Assembly (NCBI GenBank): GCA_965603075.1
Contig: CBFDBO010000003.1
Coordinates: 62,001 to 126,000, forward strand
Direction of reading: 5' to 3'
Length of the DNA stretch: 64,000 nt
From: JABJOR01 sp965603075
GTDB lineage: Bacteria; Pseudomonadota; Alphaproteobacteria; Rhodospirillales; Casp-alpha2
The notes under the pieces are model-generated. The model searched no databases. It saw only the letters and a program-made list of their open reading frames with translations, and was not told the DNA's origin. Shown piece after piece: positions 52,777 to 61,595 of the stretch. A program made the translations under genes and the position numbers. Each line of letters begins with the position of its first letter. The stretch's first letter is position 1.

Positions 52777-54105
52777 ATGGCTGTTGTAAATGCGAAAAAA
52801 ACAGTGGCCAGAGCGGCCCCCTTATCTGAAAATACTATCTTGGGTTGGATGCGTATAAATCTCTTCAGCTCTGTACTTAATAGTATTCTCACTTTCATTA
52901 CTCTCTACATTGTATATTTAACGGTAAAGGGATTATGGGTTTGGGGTGTATACGACGCCGTGTTCATTGCCGACACCAGACGTGAGTGTTTCGATATCAG
53001 CATTAATGGGGCTTGCTGGGCGGGTGTCATCGCATGGTTGGATAATATTTTCTATGGTCGTTACCCAAGAGATGAGCTGTGGCGGATTAATTTTGGTTTA
53101 TTGCTCATCGTTATTTGGATGGTTCCGCTTTGGTTACCTAGGGTTAAAGCTAAGGCCTTTATCGGACTAACCACGGTATTCTTATACCCTTTCCTTGCCG
53201 GCTATCTGTTTGCTGGCGGCGGCAAGGATATCTTTATGCAGATCATGGTTTCTGCTGCGATCCTTTGCTTGATAGGCAATAGCATACATTCAGTTATTGG
53301 CGTATTTACCGGCAATAGTTTACCGGAAATCCTGATCCAATTAATCGATAAAGAAGATGCTTCAGAAAAGAGTCAGCGCAATATTTTACTTAGCCTCCTA
53401 GGGTTTAGTTTTGTTTTGGTTTACCTGTGGCAAATGGGGTGGAGTGTCAGCAGTGTCTCCTGGACCAAATGGGGTGGTTTATTTTTGTCTATGGTCATTG
53501 CAGGCATCGGTATAGCCTCGGCATTGCCAGGCGGTATTTTCCTTGCGCTTGGCCGGCGATCCACGTTGCCGGTAATTCGAGTGCTGAGCACCGCCTTCAT
53601 CGAACTATTTCGCTCTGTGCCGTTAATTACGGTACTTTTTATGGCGACGACGATGTTTCCTTTGTTCATGCCAGAAGGTTTTATTCTCAATAAATTGACC
53701 CAAGTTATCATCGCCATTTGCCTATTTAATGCTTGTTATATGGCAGAGACAATCCGCGCTGGCCTTCAAGCTATTCCCAAAGGTCAATTTGAAGGGGCCC
53801 ACACAATTGGTTTGGGGTATTGGGGAACCATGAGTTTTATCATCATGCCTCAGGCCTTGAAACATATGATCCCTAATATTGTTGGCATTTTTATTGGCCT
53901 ACTTAAGGATACCACATTGGTATCTATTATTGGATTGTTCGACATATTGAGCATGCTGCGTTCAATCAGCAAGGATACTCCTTGGCTTGGAATTCACAAA
54001 GAACCATTGCTTTTTGGTGCAATGTTATTCTTTTTACTTTGCCTTGCCATGTCAAAATACAGCCATCACATGGAAGCAAAACTGTCGACTACACATAAGA
54101 ATTGA
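52777..54105 (+). CDS. aapM: General L-amino acid ABC transporter permease AapM
   Basis: Second permease, 442 residues, with the extended N-terminal membrane domain of AapM (helices around residues 35-60, 105-165) and the permease core after about 215: ELFRSVPLITVLFMATTMFPLF, AETIRAGLQAIPKGQFEGAHTIGL (key EGAHTIGL) and LKDTTLVSIIGLFDIL. GGTGGAG precedes the ATG. It lies two bases after aapQ, so it is translationally coupled. Partner of AapQ in the aap transporter. Confidence 0.95.
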   Translation: MAVVNAKKTVARAAPLSENTILGWMRINLFSSVLNSILTFITLYIVYLTVKGLWVWGVYDAVFIADTRRECFDISINGACWAGVIAWLDNIFYGRYPRDELWRINFGLLLIVIWMVPLWLPRVKAKAFIGLTTVFLYPFLAGYLFAGGGKDIFMQIMVSAAILCLIGNSIHSVIGVFTGNSLPEILIQLIDKEDASEKSQRNILLSLLGFSFVLVYLWQMGWSVSSVSWTKWGGLFLSMVIAGIGIASALPGGIFLALGRRSTLPVIRVLSTAFIELFRSVPLITVLFMATTMFPLFMPEGFILNKLTQVIIAICLFNACYMAETIRAGLQAIPKGQFEGAHTIGLGYWGTMSFIIMPQALKHMIPNIVGIFIGLLKDTTLVSIIGLFDILSMLRSISKDTPWLGIHKEPLLFGAMLFFLLCLAMSKYSHHMEAKLSTTHKN

Positions 54106-54128
54106 TTCTAAAAATCAAGGAAGAAAAT

Positions 54129-54914
54129 ATGACTGATACAAACACACAGGAAGTCAGACAACAACTGGCATCGGCGGCTTCCAATGAAGTTATTATTGAG
54201 CTTAATAAGGTCAATAAATGGTATGGTGATTTTCATGTGCTGAAGGACATTGACCTTACTGTACACAAAGGAGAGCGAATTGTTGTTTGTGGACCTTCGG
54301 GTTCTGGGAAATCAACTCTCATCCGCTGTATCAACCATCTTGAAGAACATCAAGAGGGCAGTATTGTCGTTGATGATATAACGCTGGATAAAAACCTTAA
54401 GCACATAGATCACATTCGTACCGAAGTTGGTATGGTGTTCCAGAGCTTTAATCTGTTCCCCCATCTATCCATTATTGAGAACCTGACACTCGGCCCCATT
54501 TGGGTGCGAAAGATGCCCAAAGCGGATGCTCTAGCCAATGCTATGAAATACCTTGAACGAGTCAAGATACCAGAACAGGCTGACAAATATCCCGGTCAAC
54601 TTTCGGGCGGCCAACAACAACGTGTAGCCATCGCCCGATCGCTATGCATGAATCCCAAAATTATGTTGTTTGATGAACCGACTTCGGCGCTTGACCCGGA
54701 AATGATTAAGGAAGTTCTTGATGTTATGGTTGAACTGGCCGATACGGGAATGACCATGATCGTTGTCACCCACGAAATGGGGTTTGCTAAGACTATTGCC
54801 GACCGTGTGATCTTTATGGATGAAGGCGATATAGTTGAGGAAAACGAACCCAATGAGTTTTTCAATAATCCTCAGCATGAACGAACAAAATTATTTCTCA
54901 GTCAAATATTGTGA
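54129..54914 (+). CDS. aapP: General L-amino acid ABC transporter ATPase AapP
   Basis: ATPase of 261 residues: Walker A GPSGSGKST (55-63), Q-loop FQSFNLFPH, signature LSGGQQQRVAIARSL, Walker B IMLFDEPTSALDPE and switch VTHEMGFA. Polar amino acid class wording throughout. The ATG at 54129 has GGAAG upstream; a start nine codons earlier would overlap aapM by four bases and is less likely given family N-termini. Last of the aap genes; the PHP and asparaginase genes follow on the same strand. Confidence 0.95.
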   Translation: MTDTNTQEVRQQLASAASNEVIIELNKVNKWYGDFHVLKDIDLTVHKGERIVVCGPSGSGKSTLIRCINHLEEHQEGSIVVDDITLDKNLKHIDHIRTEVGMVFQSFNLFPHLSIIENLTLGPIWVRKMPKADALANAMKYLERVKIPEQADKYPGQLSGGQQQRVAIARSLCMNPKIMLFDEPTSALDPEMIKEVLDVMVELADTGMTMIVVTHEMGFAKTIADRVIFMDEGDIVEENEPNEFFNNPQHERTKLFLSQIL

Positions 54915-54969
54915 CCATCTGTGTGGCCACCTGAAGTCATGCACATCAATTAATTGAAAGCCGATACTT

Positions 54970-55896
54970 ATGCCTACCAGCTTTTTTTCCGCTGCCGGTA
55001 AATTCTATCGTGGCAATTTACACACCCATTCTACACAATCGGACGGGGCGTTGCCCCCTGAAGAAGTTTGCCGTCGTTATCAGGCTGAAGGTTATGATTT
55101 CATTGCCTTGACTGATCATTTTGTTGGGCAGTTCAACTATCCTATTACCGATACGACAGCCTTTCGTAATGGGGAGTTTACGACCATTCTAGGTGCTGAA
55201 ATGCATACAGGAACAATGGAGAACGGTAATTTATGGCACCTTGTGGCTGTAGGCCTTCCAACCGACTTCACCCCGCCCTATGCACCATATTTAAAACCTG
55301 CTGATGGTTCGGAGCCAGCGGCAATTTTGGCGCAAAGGGCTCGCGATGCCGGTGCATTTGTTGTTGTCGTGCATCCGCATTGGTCTGGTATGACAGAGAC
55401 CGACGCCCAAACCATCACCGCTGCCCATGCAATCGAAGTCTATAATCATGGCACTTTCATCGACAATGATCGTGGTGAAGGTTTTGTGACGTTAGAACAC
55501 CTTTTAAATAAAGGAAGGCGGTTGTCTCTGGTCGCCACCGACGATGCCCATTTTAATTCACCCGACCACTTCGGCGGTTGGGTTATGGTCAAGTCTCTTG
55601 AGAGCACCCCGGAGGCTTTGCTTGAAGCGCTAAAGTTAGGTCAGTTCTATTCAAGTTTAGGTCCTGAAATTCACGATATTCGAATTGCCAATCGCAGAAT
55701 AGAGATTGATTGCTCCGAGGTTTCGACAATCATCGTTCAAGGGCAAGGCTCAAATACTGCAACCCTACATGGCGAGGCAATGACGACTGGGAGCCTCTCA
55801 CTACATCGTTTAGGGAACTCGCCGTGGATTAGAGTATCGATCATGAATTACGCGGGTAAGAGAGCATGGTCCAATCCGATCTGGATTGATGAATAA
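54970..55896 (+). CDS. PHP-domain phosphoesterase-like protein
   Basis: Protein of 308 residues with a complete PHP metal-binding core: NLHTHSTQSDGALPPEEV (His18, His20), ALTDHFV (Asp49, His50), the GAEMHTG loop (Glu), VHPHW, and a late DDAHF pair. The rest has no transmembrane segment. PHP proteins hydrolyse phosphate esters or nucleotides with two or three metal ions; many are uncharacterised. It follows aapP by 55 bases and precedes asparaginase by 26, so it is probably in the aap transcript. Its link to amino acid use is unexplained. Confidence 0.88.
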   Translation: MPTSFFSAAGKFYRGNLHTHSTQSDGALPPEEVCRRYQAEGYDFIALTDHFVGQFNYPITDTTAFRNGEFTTILGAEMHTGTMENGNLWHLVAVGLPTDFTPPYAPYLKPADGSEPAAILAQRARDAGAFVVVVHPHWSGMTETDAQTITAAHAIEVYNHGTFIDNDRGEGFVTLEHLLNKGRRLSLVATDDAHFNSPDHFGGWVMVKSLESTPEALLEALKLGQFYSSLGPEIHDIRIANRRIEIDCSEVSTIIVQGQGSNTATLHGEAMTTGSLSLHRLGNSPWIRVSIMNYAGKRAWSNPIWIDE

Positions 55897-55922
55897 GCCA
55901 TAAGAATTAAGGTTTCCACTAT

Positions 55923-56933
55923 ATGTCATATGAATTACTTGTTGAAATTACCCGTAATAACATTGTGGAAAGCCAGCATTTTGGCGCTGCTGTTGTTTGC
56001 GATTTCAAAGGAAATATCCTAAAAAGTTGGGGTGATATTGAAAAACTTGTTTTCCCTCGCTCTGCCCTGAAACCGCTTTACGCCATTGACTTAGTTGAAA
56101 GTGGTGCCAGCAAACATTACACCTTAAGCGATGCTGAGCTGTCTCTTTCTTGTGCTTCCCACCAAGGTGAAGAGATGCACGAGAAGAAGGTTGGTGAATG
56201 GTTAAACCGTTTAGGATTAGGTCCAGACGACTTGACCTGTGGTGCCGTACTTCCCGATGACGAGATAAATGCACACAGATTAATAGCTTCGGGTTCGAAC
56301 GGGTGTCAACTTCATCATAATTGCTCAGGCAAACATGCAAGCTTTTTAACAACGGCACTGCATTTAAATATGCCATTGAACAATTATCACCTCGCCGGAC
56401 ACCCCATACAAAAATTATCTATGGATACACTTTCATCTTTGGCCGACACTGACTTGCGAGAATATCCATCGGGGATTGATGGTTGTGGATTTCCTGCGCC
56501 AACGATGCCTTTAGTGTGCCTAGGGCGAATGATGGCTCGTTTTGCGAAGCCCACAAATTTTTCTACGGTACGTACCAATGCAGTTTATCGCCTCCATAAA
56601 GCCCTTATACATGAACCTTATTATGCGGCGGGGCATGGGACAGTGGTCAGCGAATTAAACCAAGTAACGAAAGGGAGCGTATTAGCAAAAACAGGTGCGG
56701 AGGGTGTTCTCACAGCTTCCCTCCCGGAACAAGGTTTGGGAATATCATTGAAAATATCAGATGGCAATGCACGTGCTCGCTCTGTCGCGCTCTTGGCAAT
56801 CCTTGATGATCTAGGTGTATTGTCGGAAATAGAAAAAGAACAACTTCGAACCTATATTACACCTCAAATAAAAAACTCCCAAGATTTAATAGTAGGCGAA
56901 ATTCGTCCGGCACAATCTTGGTTAAGTGCGTAA
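55923..56933 (+). CDS. L-asparaginase II family (Rhizobium etli ReAII-type)
   Basis: Enzyme of 336 residues that releases ammonia from L-asparagine. All catalytic and zinc-site residues known from R. etli ReAII are present with an offset of one: Ser47 and Lys50 (RSALK), Ser79 (CASHQGE), Cys134 and Lys137 (HNCSGK) and Cys188 (DGCGFPA). This differs from E. coli-type asparaginases. No signal peptide, so cytoplasmic. Located after aapJQMP and the PHP gene, it fits uptake and deamidation of asparagine by one operon. The aspartate formed can feed gluconeogenesis; the PEPCK gene lies just beyond on the other strand. Confidence 0.95.
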   Translation: MSYELLVEITRNNIVESQHFGAAVVCDFKGNILKSWGDIEKLVFPRSALKPLYAIDLVESGASKHYTLSDAELSLSCASHQGEEMHEKKVGEWLNRLGLGPDDLTCGAVLPDDEINAHRLIASGSNGCQLHHNCSGKHASFLTTALHLNMPLNNYHLAGHPIQKLSMDTLSSLADTDLREYPSGIDGCGFPAPTMPLVCLGRMMARFAKPTNFSTVRTNAVYRLHKALIHEPYYAAGHGTVVSELNQVTKGSVLAKTGAEGVLTASLPEQGLGISLKISDGNARARSVALLAILDDLGVLSEIEKEQLRTYITPQIKNSQDLIVGEIRPAQSWLSA

Positions 56934-57241
56934 GTGGTGGCATCAGGAATTATGCTGAAACCCATTCGTCCTACTTTGCTTCCATGGGCGGAGAGGTTTC
57001 GAGATAAGAAGAATTAATCGTTTAAAAATTTTTCTCACCAAACTTGACCACAAGCGGCGACGGGTGCTCGGTCGCGGATTTCACCAAATTGGAATTTAGT
57101 ATGTCCGGTGTTCCCCCGTTACTGACTATATCAACACGTAATGTTGCACAGATTATCATGCGTATATCACGCGAGTATCACACTTGCCGCTGGAGAAGAT
57201 AAAAGCCAAGTCGCTTTGGCAGTTTAAATTTTTATTTAGCT
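56934..57241. other. 308-bp convergent gap with the pckG terminator
   Basis: Space between the stop codons of asparaginase (plus) and pckG (minus). At 57201-57220, read on the minus strand, GCCAAAGCGACTTGGC is followed by TTTTAT: a small hairpin that should end pckG. No gene is recognised in the rest. Confidence 0.6.
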
Positions 57242-59083
57242 TTATCTTTCAAGTTCCCATGTGGCCGATGTGGCTTCAAGACGGGTTATTAGATCAAGGC
57301 GTTGTTTTTCCATCTCTTGAGGTAACGTTGCGCTAAATTGTTCAAAATAGGGGTGAAGGCTTTCAGCTTCTTGAAGACCTTCTAACTGATTAATGGACAT
57401 CAAGTTATGATAGGTATCCTCACTAAAATCTGTAATGCCTTGCCAGTTTAGGTCTTGGTATTTAGGCATATACCCAAATGGCCCATTCACAGCATTCGTG
57501 TTTTTACCTGTGGCGCGTTCAACGATCCATTGCAATACACGCATGTTTTCACTGAAGCCGGGCCAGATGAATTCACCATTTTTGTCTTTACGGAACCAAT
57601 TAACACGGAAAATTTTTGGTGGGTTCGGTAATTTAGCCCCTAAGGTGAGCCAGTGATCCCAGTAATTGCCCATGTTGTACCCACAGAAGGGAAGCATGGC
57701 AAAGGGGTCTCGGCGAATGCCTGTTTGGCCGATAACGGCGGCTGTTGCTTCAGAGCCAATGGTAGCGGCCAGAAATACACCGTGTTTCCAATCGTTACTT
57801 TCAAAGACCAGCGGAAAAGTCTTGGACAAGCGTCCGCCAAAAATAAATGCGCTAATAGGAACGCCTGCCGGGTCATCCCACGCCGGATCAATGCTTGGGC
57901 ATTGCTCAGCCGGGGCGGTAAATCGCGCGTTGGGGTGGGCGGCAGGCTTGTCACACGATGGCGTCCAATCGTTACCTTGCCAGTCAATGGCATGGGCAGG
58001 AACCTCACCATCCATACCTTCCCACCAAACATCGCCATCATCGGTTAAAGCCACGTTTGTGAAAATTGTATTTTCGGATATCGTGTGCATGGCATTGGGA
58101 TTTGATTTCATCGAGGTTCCCGGTGCCACACCGAAATACCCAAATTCTGGATTAATTGCTCGTAAAGAGCCATCTTTTTGTGGTTTAATCCAAGCGATGT
58201 CGTCGCCCACGGTCCAAGCTTTCCATCCCTCAAAACCTTTGGGGGGGATTATCATGGCAAGATTTGTCTTGCCGCAGGCACTAGGAAAGGCAGCAGCGAC
58301 ATAGGTTTTTTCACCTTGGGGCGATTGTAAGCCAAGAATAAGCATGTGTTCGGCGAGCCAGCCTTCATCATGGGCCATTGAAGAAGCAATACGCAAAGCC
58401 AGACATTTCTTCCCCAGTAACGCATTACCACCATACCCTGAGCCAAAGGACCAAATTTCACGACTTTCGGGGAATTGAACGATATATTTATCCTCGATAT
58501 CGGTGACGCAGGGCCAAGCAATATCGGCCTCACCTTCTTCTAATGGTTTGCCAACGGAATGAATGCAGGGAATAAAGCCGCCATCCGGACCAAGAACGTC
58601 CAAGACCTTTTGCCCCATACGGGTCATGATTTTCTGATTGACCACGGCGTAGGGGCTATCGGTAATTTGAATCCCAATTTGGGCAATGTCGGAGCCTAAC
58701 GGCCCCATGGAAAAGGGGATAACGTACATTGTACGACCCTTCATACAGTCACTGAAGACTTCATTTAACTTTTCATGCATTATGTCGGGATCTTCCCAAT
58801 TATTTGTGGGCCCCGCCTTGGCTTTGGTTGATGAACAGATAAAAGTTCTATTTTCAATACGCGCAACATCGGATGGGTGCGAACGCGCAAGGTAGCTGTT
58901 GGGTCGTTTGGCTTCGTTCAATTTGATGAGTGTACCACTTACAAGCATTTCCTGACACAGAGTGTCATATTCTTCTTGCGATCCATCACACCAATAAACA
59001 CTCTTGGGTGTGCATAGCTTTTCGATACTTTCAACCCATGTGAGCAACTTAGGGTTAGAAGTATACTTCGTTCCGAGTGTCAT
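57242..59083 (-). CDS. pckG: Phosphoenolpyruvate carboxykinase, GTP type
   Basis: Gluconeogenic enzyme of 613 residues that makes PEP from oxaloacetate with GTP. FPSACGKTN (266-274, with catalytic Cys270) is the exact GTP-type P-loop signature, and ARSHPSDVARIENRTF, GSGYGGNALLGKKC and the WxxxDDIAWI segment agree. The ATP-type enzyme, which most alphaproteobacteria use, has a different sequence and is not seen here. GGAG precedes the ATG by ten bases. It stands alone with its own terminator. Adjacent sequence at 59177-59487 is a decayed kinase gene. Confidence 0.96.
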   Translation of the reverse strand: MTLGTKYTSNPKLLTWVESIEKLCTPKSVYWCDGSQEEYDTLCQEMLVSGTLIKLNEAKRPNSYLARSHPSDVARIENRTFICSSTKAKAGPTNNWEDPDIMHEKLNEVFSDCMKGRTMYVIPFSMGPLGSDIAQIGIQITDSPYAVVNQKIMTRMGQKVLDVLGPDGGFIPCIHSVGKPLEEGEADIAWPCVTDIEDKYIVQFPESREIWSFGSGYGGNALLGKKCLALRIASSMAHDEGWLAEHMLILGLQSPQGEKTYVAAAFPSACGKTNLAMIIPPKGFEGWKAWTVGDDIAWIKPQKDGSLRAINPEFGYFGVAPGTSMKSNPNAMHTISENTIFTNVALTDDGDVWWEGMDGEVPAHAIDWQGNDWTPSCDKPAAHPNARFTAPAEQCPSIDPAWDDPAGVPISAFIFGGRLSKTFPLVFESNDWKHGVFLAATIGSEATAAVIGQTGIRRDPFAMLPFCGYNMGNYWDHWLTLGAKLPNPPKIFRVNWFRKDKNGEFIWPGFSENMRVLQWIVERATGKNTNAVNGPFGYMPKYQDLNWQGITDFSEDTYHNLMSINQLEGLQEAESLHPYFEQFSATLPQEMEKQRLDLITRLEATSATWELER

Positions 59084-59176
59084 AATTTAGAGCTCCAAAA
59101 TAAATAAAAATTACTATAATTATTCACCTTATTTACTGAAACTGTAAAGCGCCATAATGCTTAAGGACTATAATAT

Positions 59177-59487
59177 TTACACGTTATGTAGAGGTAAGGT
59201 AATGAGGGAAGTTGGCCCTTCATTAGCAGTACTTTCCATTAAGATTTGACATTTTTGTTTTTCGACTAATTCCTTGCAAAATGAAGCCCTAACCCAGTAT
59301 TCAATTCGTCACGGGTGCCAACTGTAGATACCTTCTCATCTCATCGGAACAATCGAAATAAACTGCTTAATTTAACATCCGCAATACCGTCCCCAGTATC
59401 GGCTACTTGGAGTGCTGCTCAGTAGTGAATTATTAAAACAATGCCTTCGATGGGATGCGTCGTTTTTTCAGCCGTATTACGTTGTAA
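59177..59487 (-). pseudogene. Decayed sensor histidine kinase (HATPase domain only)
   Basis: Minus-strand sequence in the 540-bp gap still reads as the ATP-binding domain of a histidine kinase in the correct order: N-box remnant RNTAEKTTHP, then a stop, G1 LQVADTGDGI, LFRLF, a second stop, DEKVSTVGT, G2 NTGLGLH, a one-base frameshift, then KELVEKQKCQILMEST and the terminal LITLPLHNV followed by a stop. DEKVSTxGT...GTGLGL...KELVEK is the wording of a known kinase subgroup. Two in-frame stops and a shift make it non-functional. The upstream part is not recognisable. Confidence 0.85.
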
Positions 59488-59627
59488 CTAGACTCAATAG
59501 TATTATCGTTACACAATTGAATTTTCTTCGTTGATAAATATTGGGTTGTTTACGGCTCTAGGTAAACGGCTTATATAAAACTAGCATTTTAAAAAAATAT
59601 CTATGAATTTCAAATGGGGAGACCGTC

Positions 59628-60860
59628 ATGGACGCACATATAAAGCATCAAATTCAACAATCAAAAAGTGATCTGTTGGGTAAAGGAGCTAATCTTAAAT
59701 CAGCATATATTTCGATCGCTGATGCAATGAAGCGTGAAGCTGATATCGTCAGGGCCGCGCAAGCCGCCGGTCGTTCTGTGATTCCTGAAATTGATTATGC
59801 GTCTGTTGCGGGTGGGTCCATTAGTGATGCTCTAAAAGATGAAATTCGTTATCGGGGGGCGGTGATCATTCGGGGGGTATTTGAACGTTCTCAAGCAGAA
59901 GACTGGAATGAAGAACTGGGCGAGTATATTACGGGAAATGATTATTACACCAAGCAGGAAGCCAAACGTGATATCGATAAATACTTCAGTCAATTAGACG
60001 CTGGAACGCCACAAATTTTTGGCCTCTATTGGTCTAAGCCACAAATAATGGCCCGACAAGCTGAATCCATGGCTACTACAAAGCGATTCTTAAATGGTTT
60101 GTGGGATGTTAACAGCCCATCGGGGGATGTCTTTGATCCAAACCTTGACTATGCTTATGCCGATAGAACACGACGTCGCGAACCGGGTGATACGACACTA
60201 GGCCTGTCTCCACACATGGATGCTGGTTCATATGAACGCTGGATTGATCCGGCATTTCAGAAAATTTTTGCTCCTGTATTTGCGGGAAATTGGCAAAATT
60301 ATGATCCATGGAAAGCGGCCCACCGTACAGAAACAGTGGAATATCCATCACCGGCCGTTTGTTCCGCATTTAGAGCATTCCAAGGCTGGACGGCTTTGAC
60401 TACGCAAGGTGAAGGGGATGGCACATTGCAATTGGTGCCAATCTCAGCTGGCATGGGGTATGTGTTGCTTCGAGCTTTACAAGATGATGTGGCAGATGAT
60501 GACTTATGTGGCGCAGAACCCGGACGGGCATTACTCACAGATGTAAATTGGCATCCGGAATTAATGGAATCCCTTGTATCACTACCCGAGGTGAACCCTG
60601 GTGACACAGTCTGGTGGCATCCTGATACCATTCACGCCGTAGAAGATGCACACCAAGGTACGGGGTATTCCAACGTGATCTATATTGGGGCTTCCCCAAA
60701 ATGTAAGAAAAATGAAACTTACATTAAAAAACAAGCGGAAAGGTTTCTAGCAGGTCGAAGTGCCCCTGATTTCGCCGCCGAAGATTACGAAGTAGATTTC
60801 GTTGGGCGGGCGACAGTTGATGATTTAACGGACTTAGGGCGAAAGCAAATGGGCCTTTAA
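59628..60860 (+). CDS. DUF1479 (YbiU) family Fe(II)/2-oxoglutarate-type oxygenase
   Basis: Protein of 410 residues that matches DUF1479/YbiU over its whole length. The cupin-like core has the metal triad of iron/2-oxoglutarate enzymes: His196 and Asp198 in SPHMDAGS and a distal His336 in WWHPDTIHAVED. Other family marks are YRGAVIIRGVF, IFGLYWSKPQ and SAFRAFQGWTALT. The reaction is unknown for the family. It forms a tight pair with the Dabb gene (9-base gap) and lies near a LacI-controlled sugar transporter, so it might act on a sugar or sugar-derived compound. AATGGGGAGA stands upstream of the ATG. Confidence 0.9.
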   Translation: MDAHIKHQIQQSKSDLLGKGANLKSAYISIADAMKREADIVRAAQAAGRSVIPEIDYASVAGGSISDALKDEIRYRGAVIIRGVFERSQAEDWNEELGEYITGNDYYTKQEAKRDIDKYFSQLDAGTPQIFGLYWSKPQIMARQAESMATTKRFLNGLWDVNSPSGDVFDPNLDYAYADRTRRREPGDTTLGLSPHMDAGSYERWIDPAFQKIFAPVFAGNWQNYDPWKAAHRTETVEYPSPAVCSAFRAFQGWTALTTQGEGDGTLQLVPISAGMGYVLLRALQDDVADDDLCGAEPGRALLTDVNWHPELMESLVSLPEVNPGDTVWWHPDTIHAVEDAHQGTGYSNVIYIGASPKCKKNETYIKKQAERFLAGRSAPDFAAEDYEVDFVGRATVDDLTDLGRKQMGL

Positions 60861-60869
60861 GGAGCTATT

Positions 60870-61178
60870 ATGATAAAACACTGTGTTTTTTTAAAGTTTA
60901 AACCGGAGCATTCCATTGCTGAGAGAAATGAAGTATTTCAGCAGTTGATTGATTTAAAAGGTGAGATCAACGGACTCTTGGACGTTGAATTTGGCGAAAA
61001 CCTTGATTTCGAAAATAAATCCGCTGATTATACGGGTGGCTTTGTGGCGACGTTTACGGATCAAAAATCCCTATCGGAATATGCCGAACACCCCAAACAT
61101 AAAATTGCCGGGGGCCGATTGGTCGATATGTGTGTCGATGGGTATGCAGGGATCATGGTTTACGATCTTGACGTTTGA
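60870..61178 (+). CDS. Dabb (stress-responsive A/B barrel) protein
   Basis: Small protein of 102 residues with the dimeric alpha/beta-barrel Dabb pattern: MIKHCVFLKFKPE at the start, GEINGLLDVEFGENL in the middle and LSEYAEHPKHKIAGG, the usual helix with the His-Pro-x-His. Such proteins often accompany catabolic enzymes as small lyases or cyclases, or have no known activity. GGAGC lies eight bases before the ATG and nine bases after the DUF1479 stop, so the two are co-expressed. Confidence 0.9.
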   Translation: MIKHCVFLKFKPEHSIAERNEVFQQLIDLKGEINGLLDVEFGENLDFENKSADYTGGFVATFTDQKSLSEYAEHPKHKIAGGRLVDMCVDGYAGIMVYDLDV

Positions 61179-61205
61179 TTGACTTAAAGCTGCTTGCATA
61201 GAAGT

Positions 61206-61565
61206 TTAACGGTTATAAGGATCTTCCAACCGTTCGATATCATCTTCACGCAAGGTATTGCCGATTTGAATTTCAATGAATTCTAAGACATCGGTACCGG
61301 GGTTTTCTATGCGGTGATTTTCTTTGGCGGCAATATGGATGTGGTCGTTTACACCGACATTAATAAATTCATCATTCAGTGTTACTTTCCCAATTCCGGC
61401 AACCACGATCCAATGTTCTGCGCGGTGCTGGTGGACCTGATAAGAAAGCAGTTCGCCGGGGTTAACAGAAATTTTTTTAACAGCATGAACAGTGCCCGTG
61501 TCTAGGACTTCCCATGACCCCCACGGACGGTCATCGCGTTCACCAGCTTTATAGTCAACAGTCAT
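61206..61565 (-). CDS. Cupin of the mannose-6-phosphate isomerase type II family
   Basis: Stand-alone cupin of 119 residues, equivalent to the C-terminal isomerase domain of ManC/AlgA proteins without the nucleotidyltransferase part. It reads RPWGSWEVLD, KKISVNPGELLSYQVHQHRAEHWIVV (key His45, His47, His51) and ends IEIQIGNTLREDDIERLEDPY, the family's hallmark. It may isomerise a hexose phosphate. It follows the LacI gene on the same strand (30 bases), so it belongs to the sugar-related locus. Confidence 0.92.
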   Translation of the reverse strand: MTVDYKAGERDDRPWGSWEVLDTGTVHAVKKISVNPGELLSYQVHQHRAEHWIVVAGIGKVTLNDEFINVGVNDHIHIAAKENHRIENPGTDVLEFIEIQIGNTLREDDIERLEDPYNR

Positions 61566-61595
61566 TTTAATATGTCTTTCAATTATCGATGTATA

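Noticed and set aside
57666..58304. Long open frame antisense to pckG (about 212 codons)
   Set aside because: It mirrors the coding pattern of the intact PEP carboxykinase gene and has no protein-family resemblance or ribosome site.
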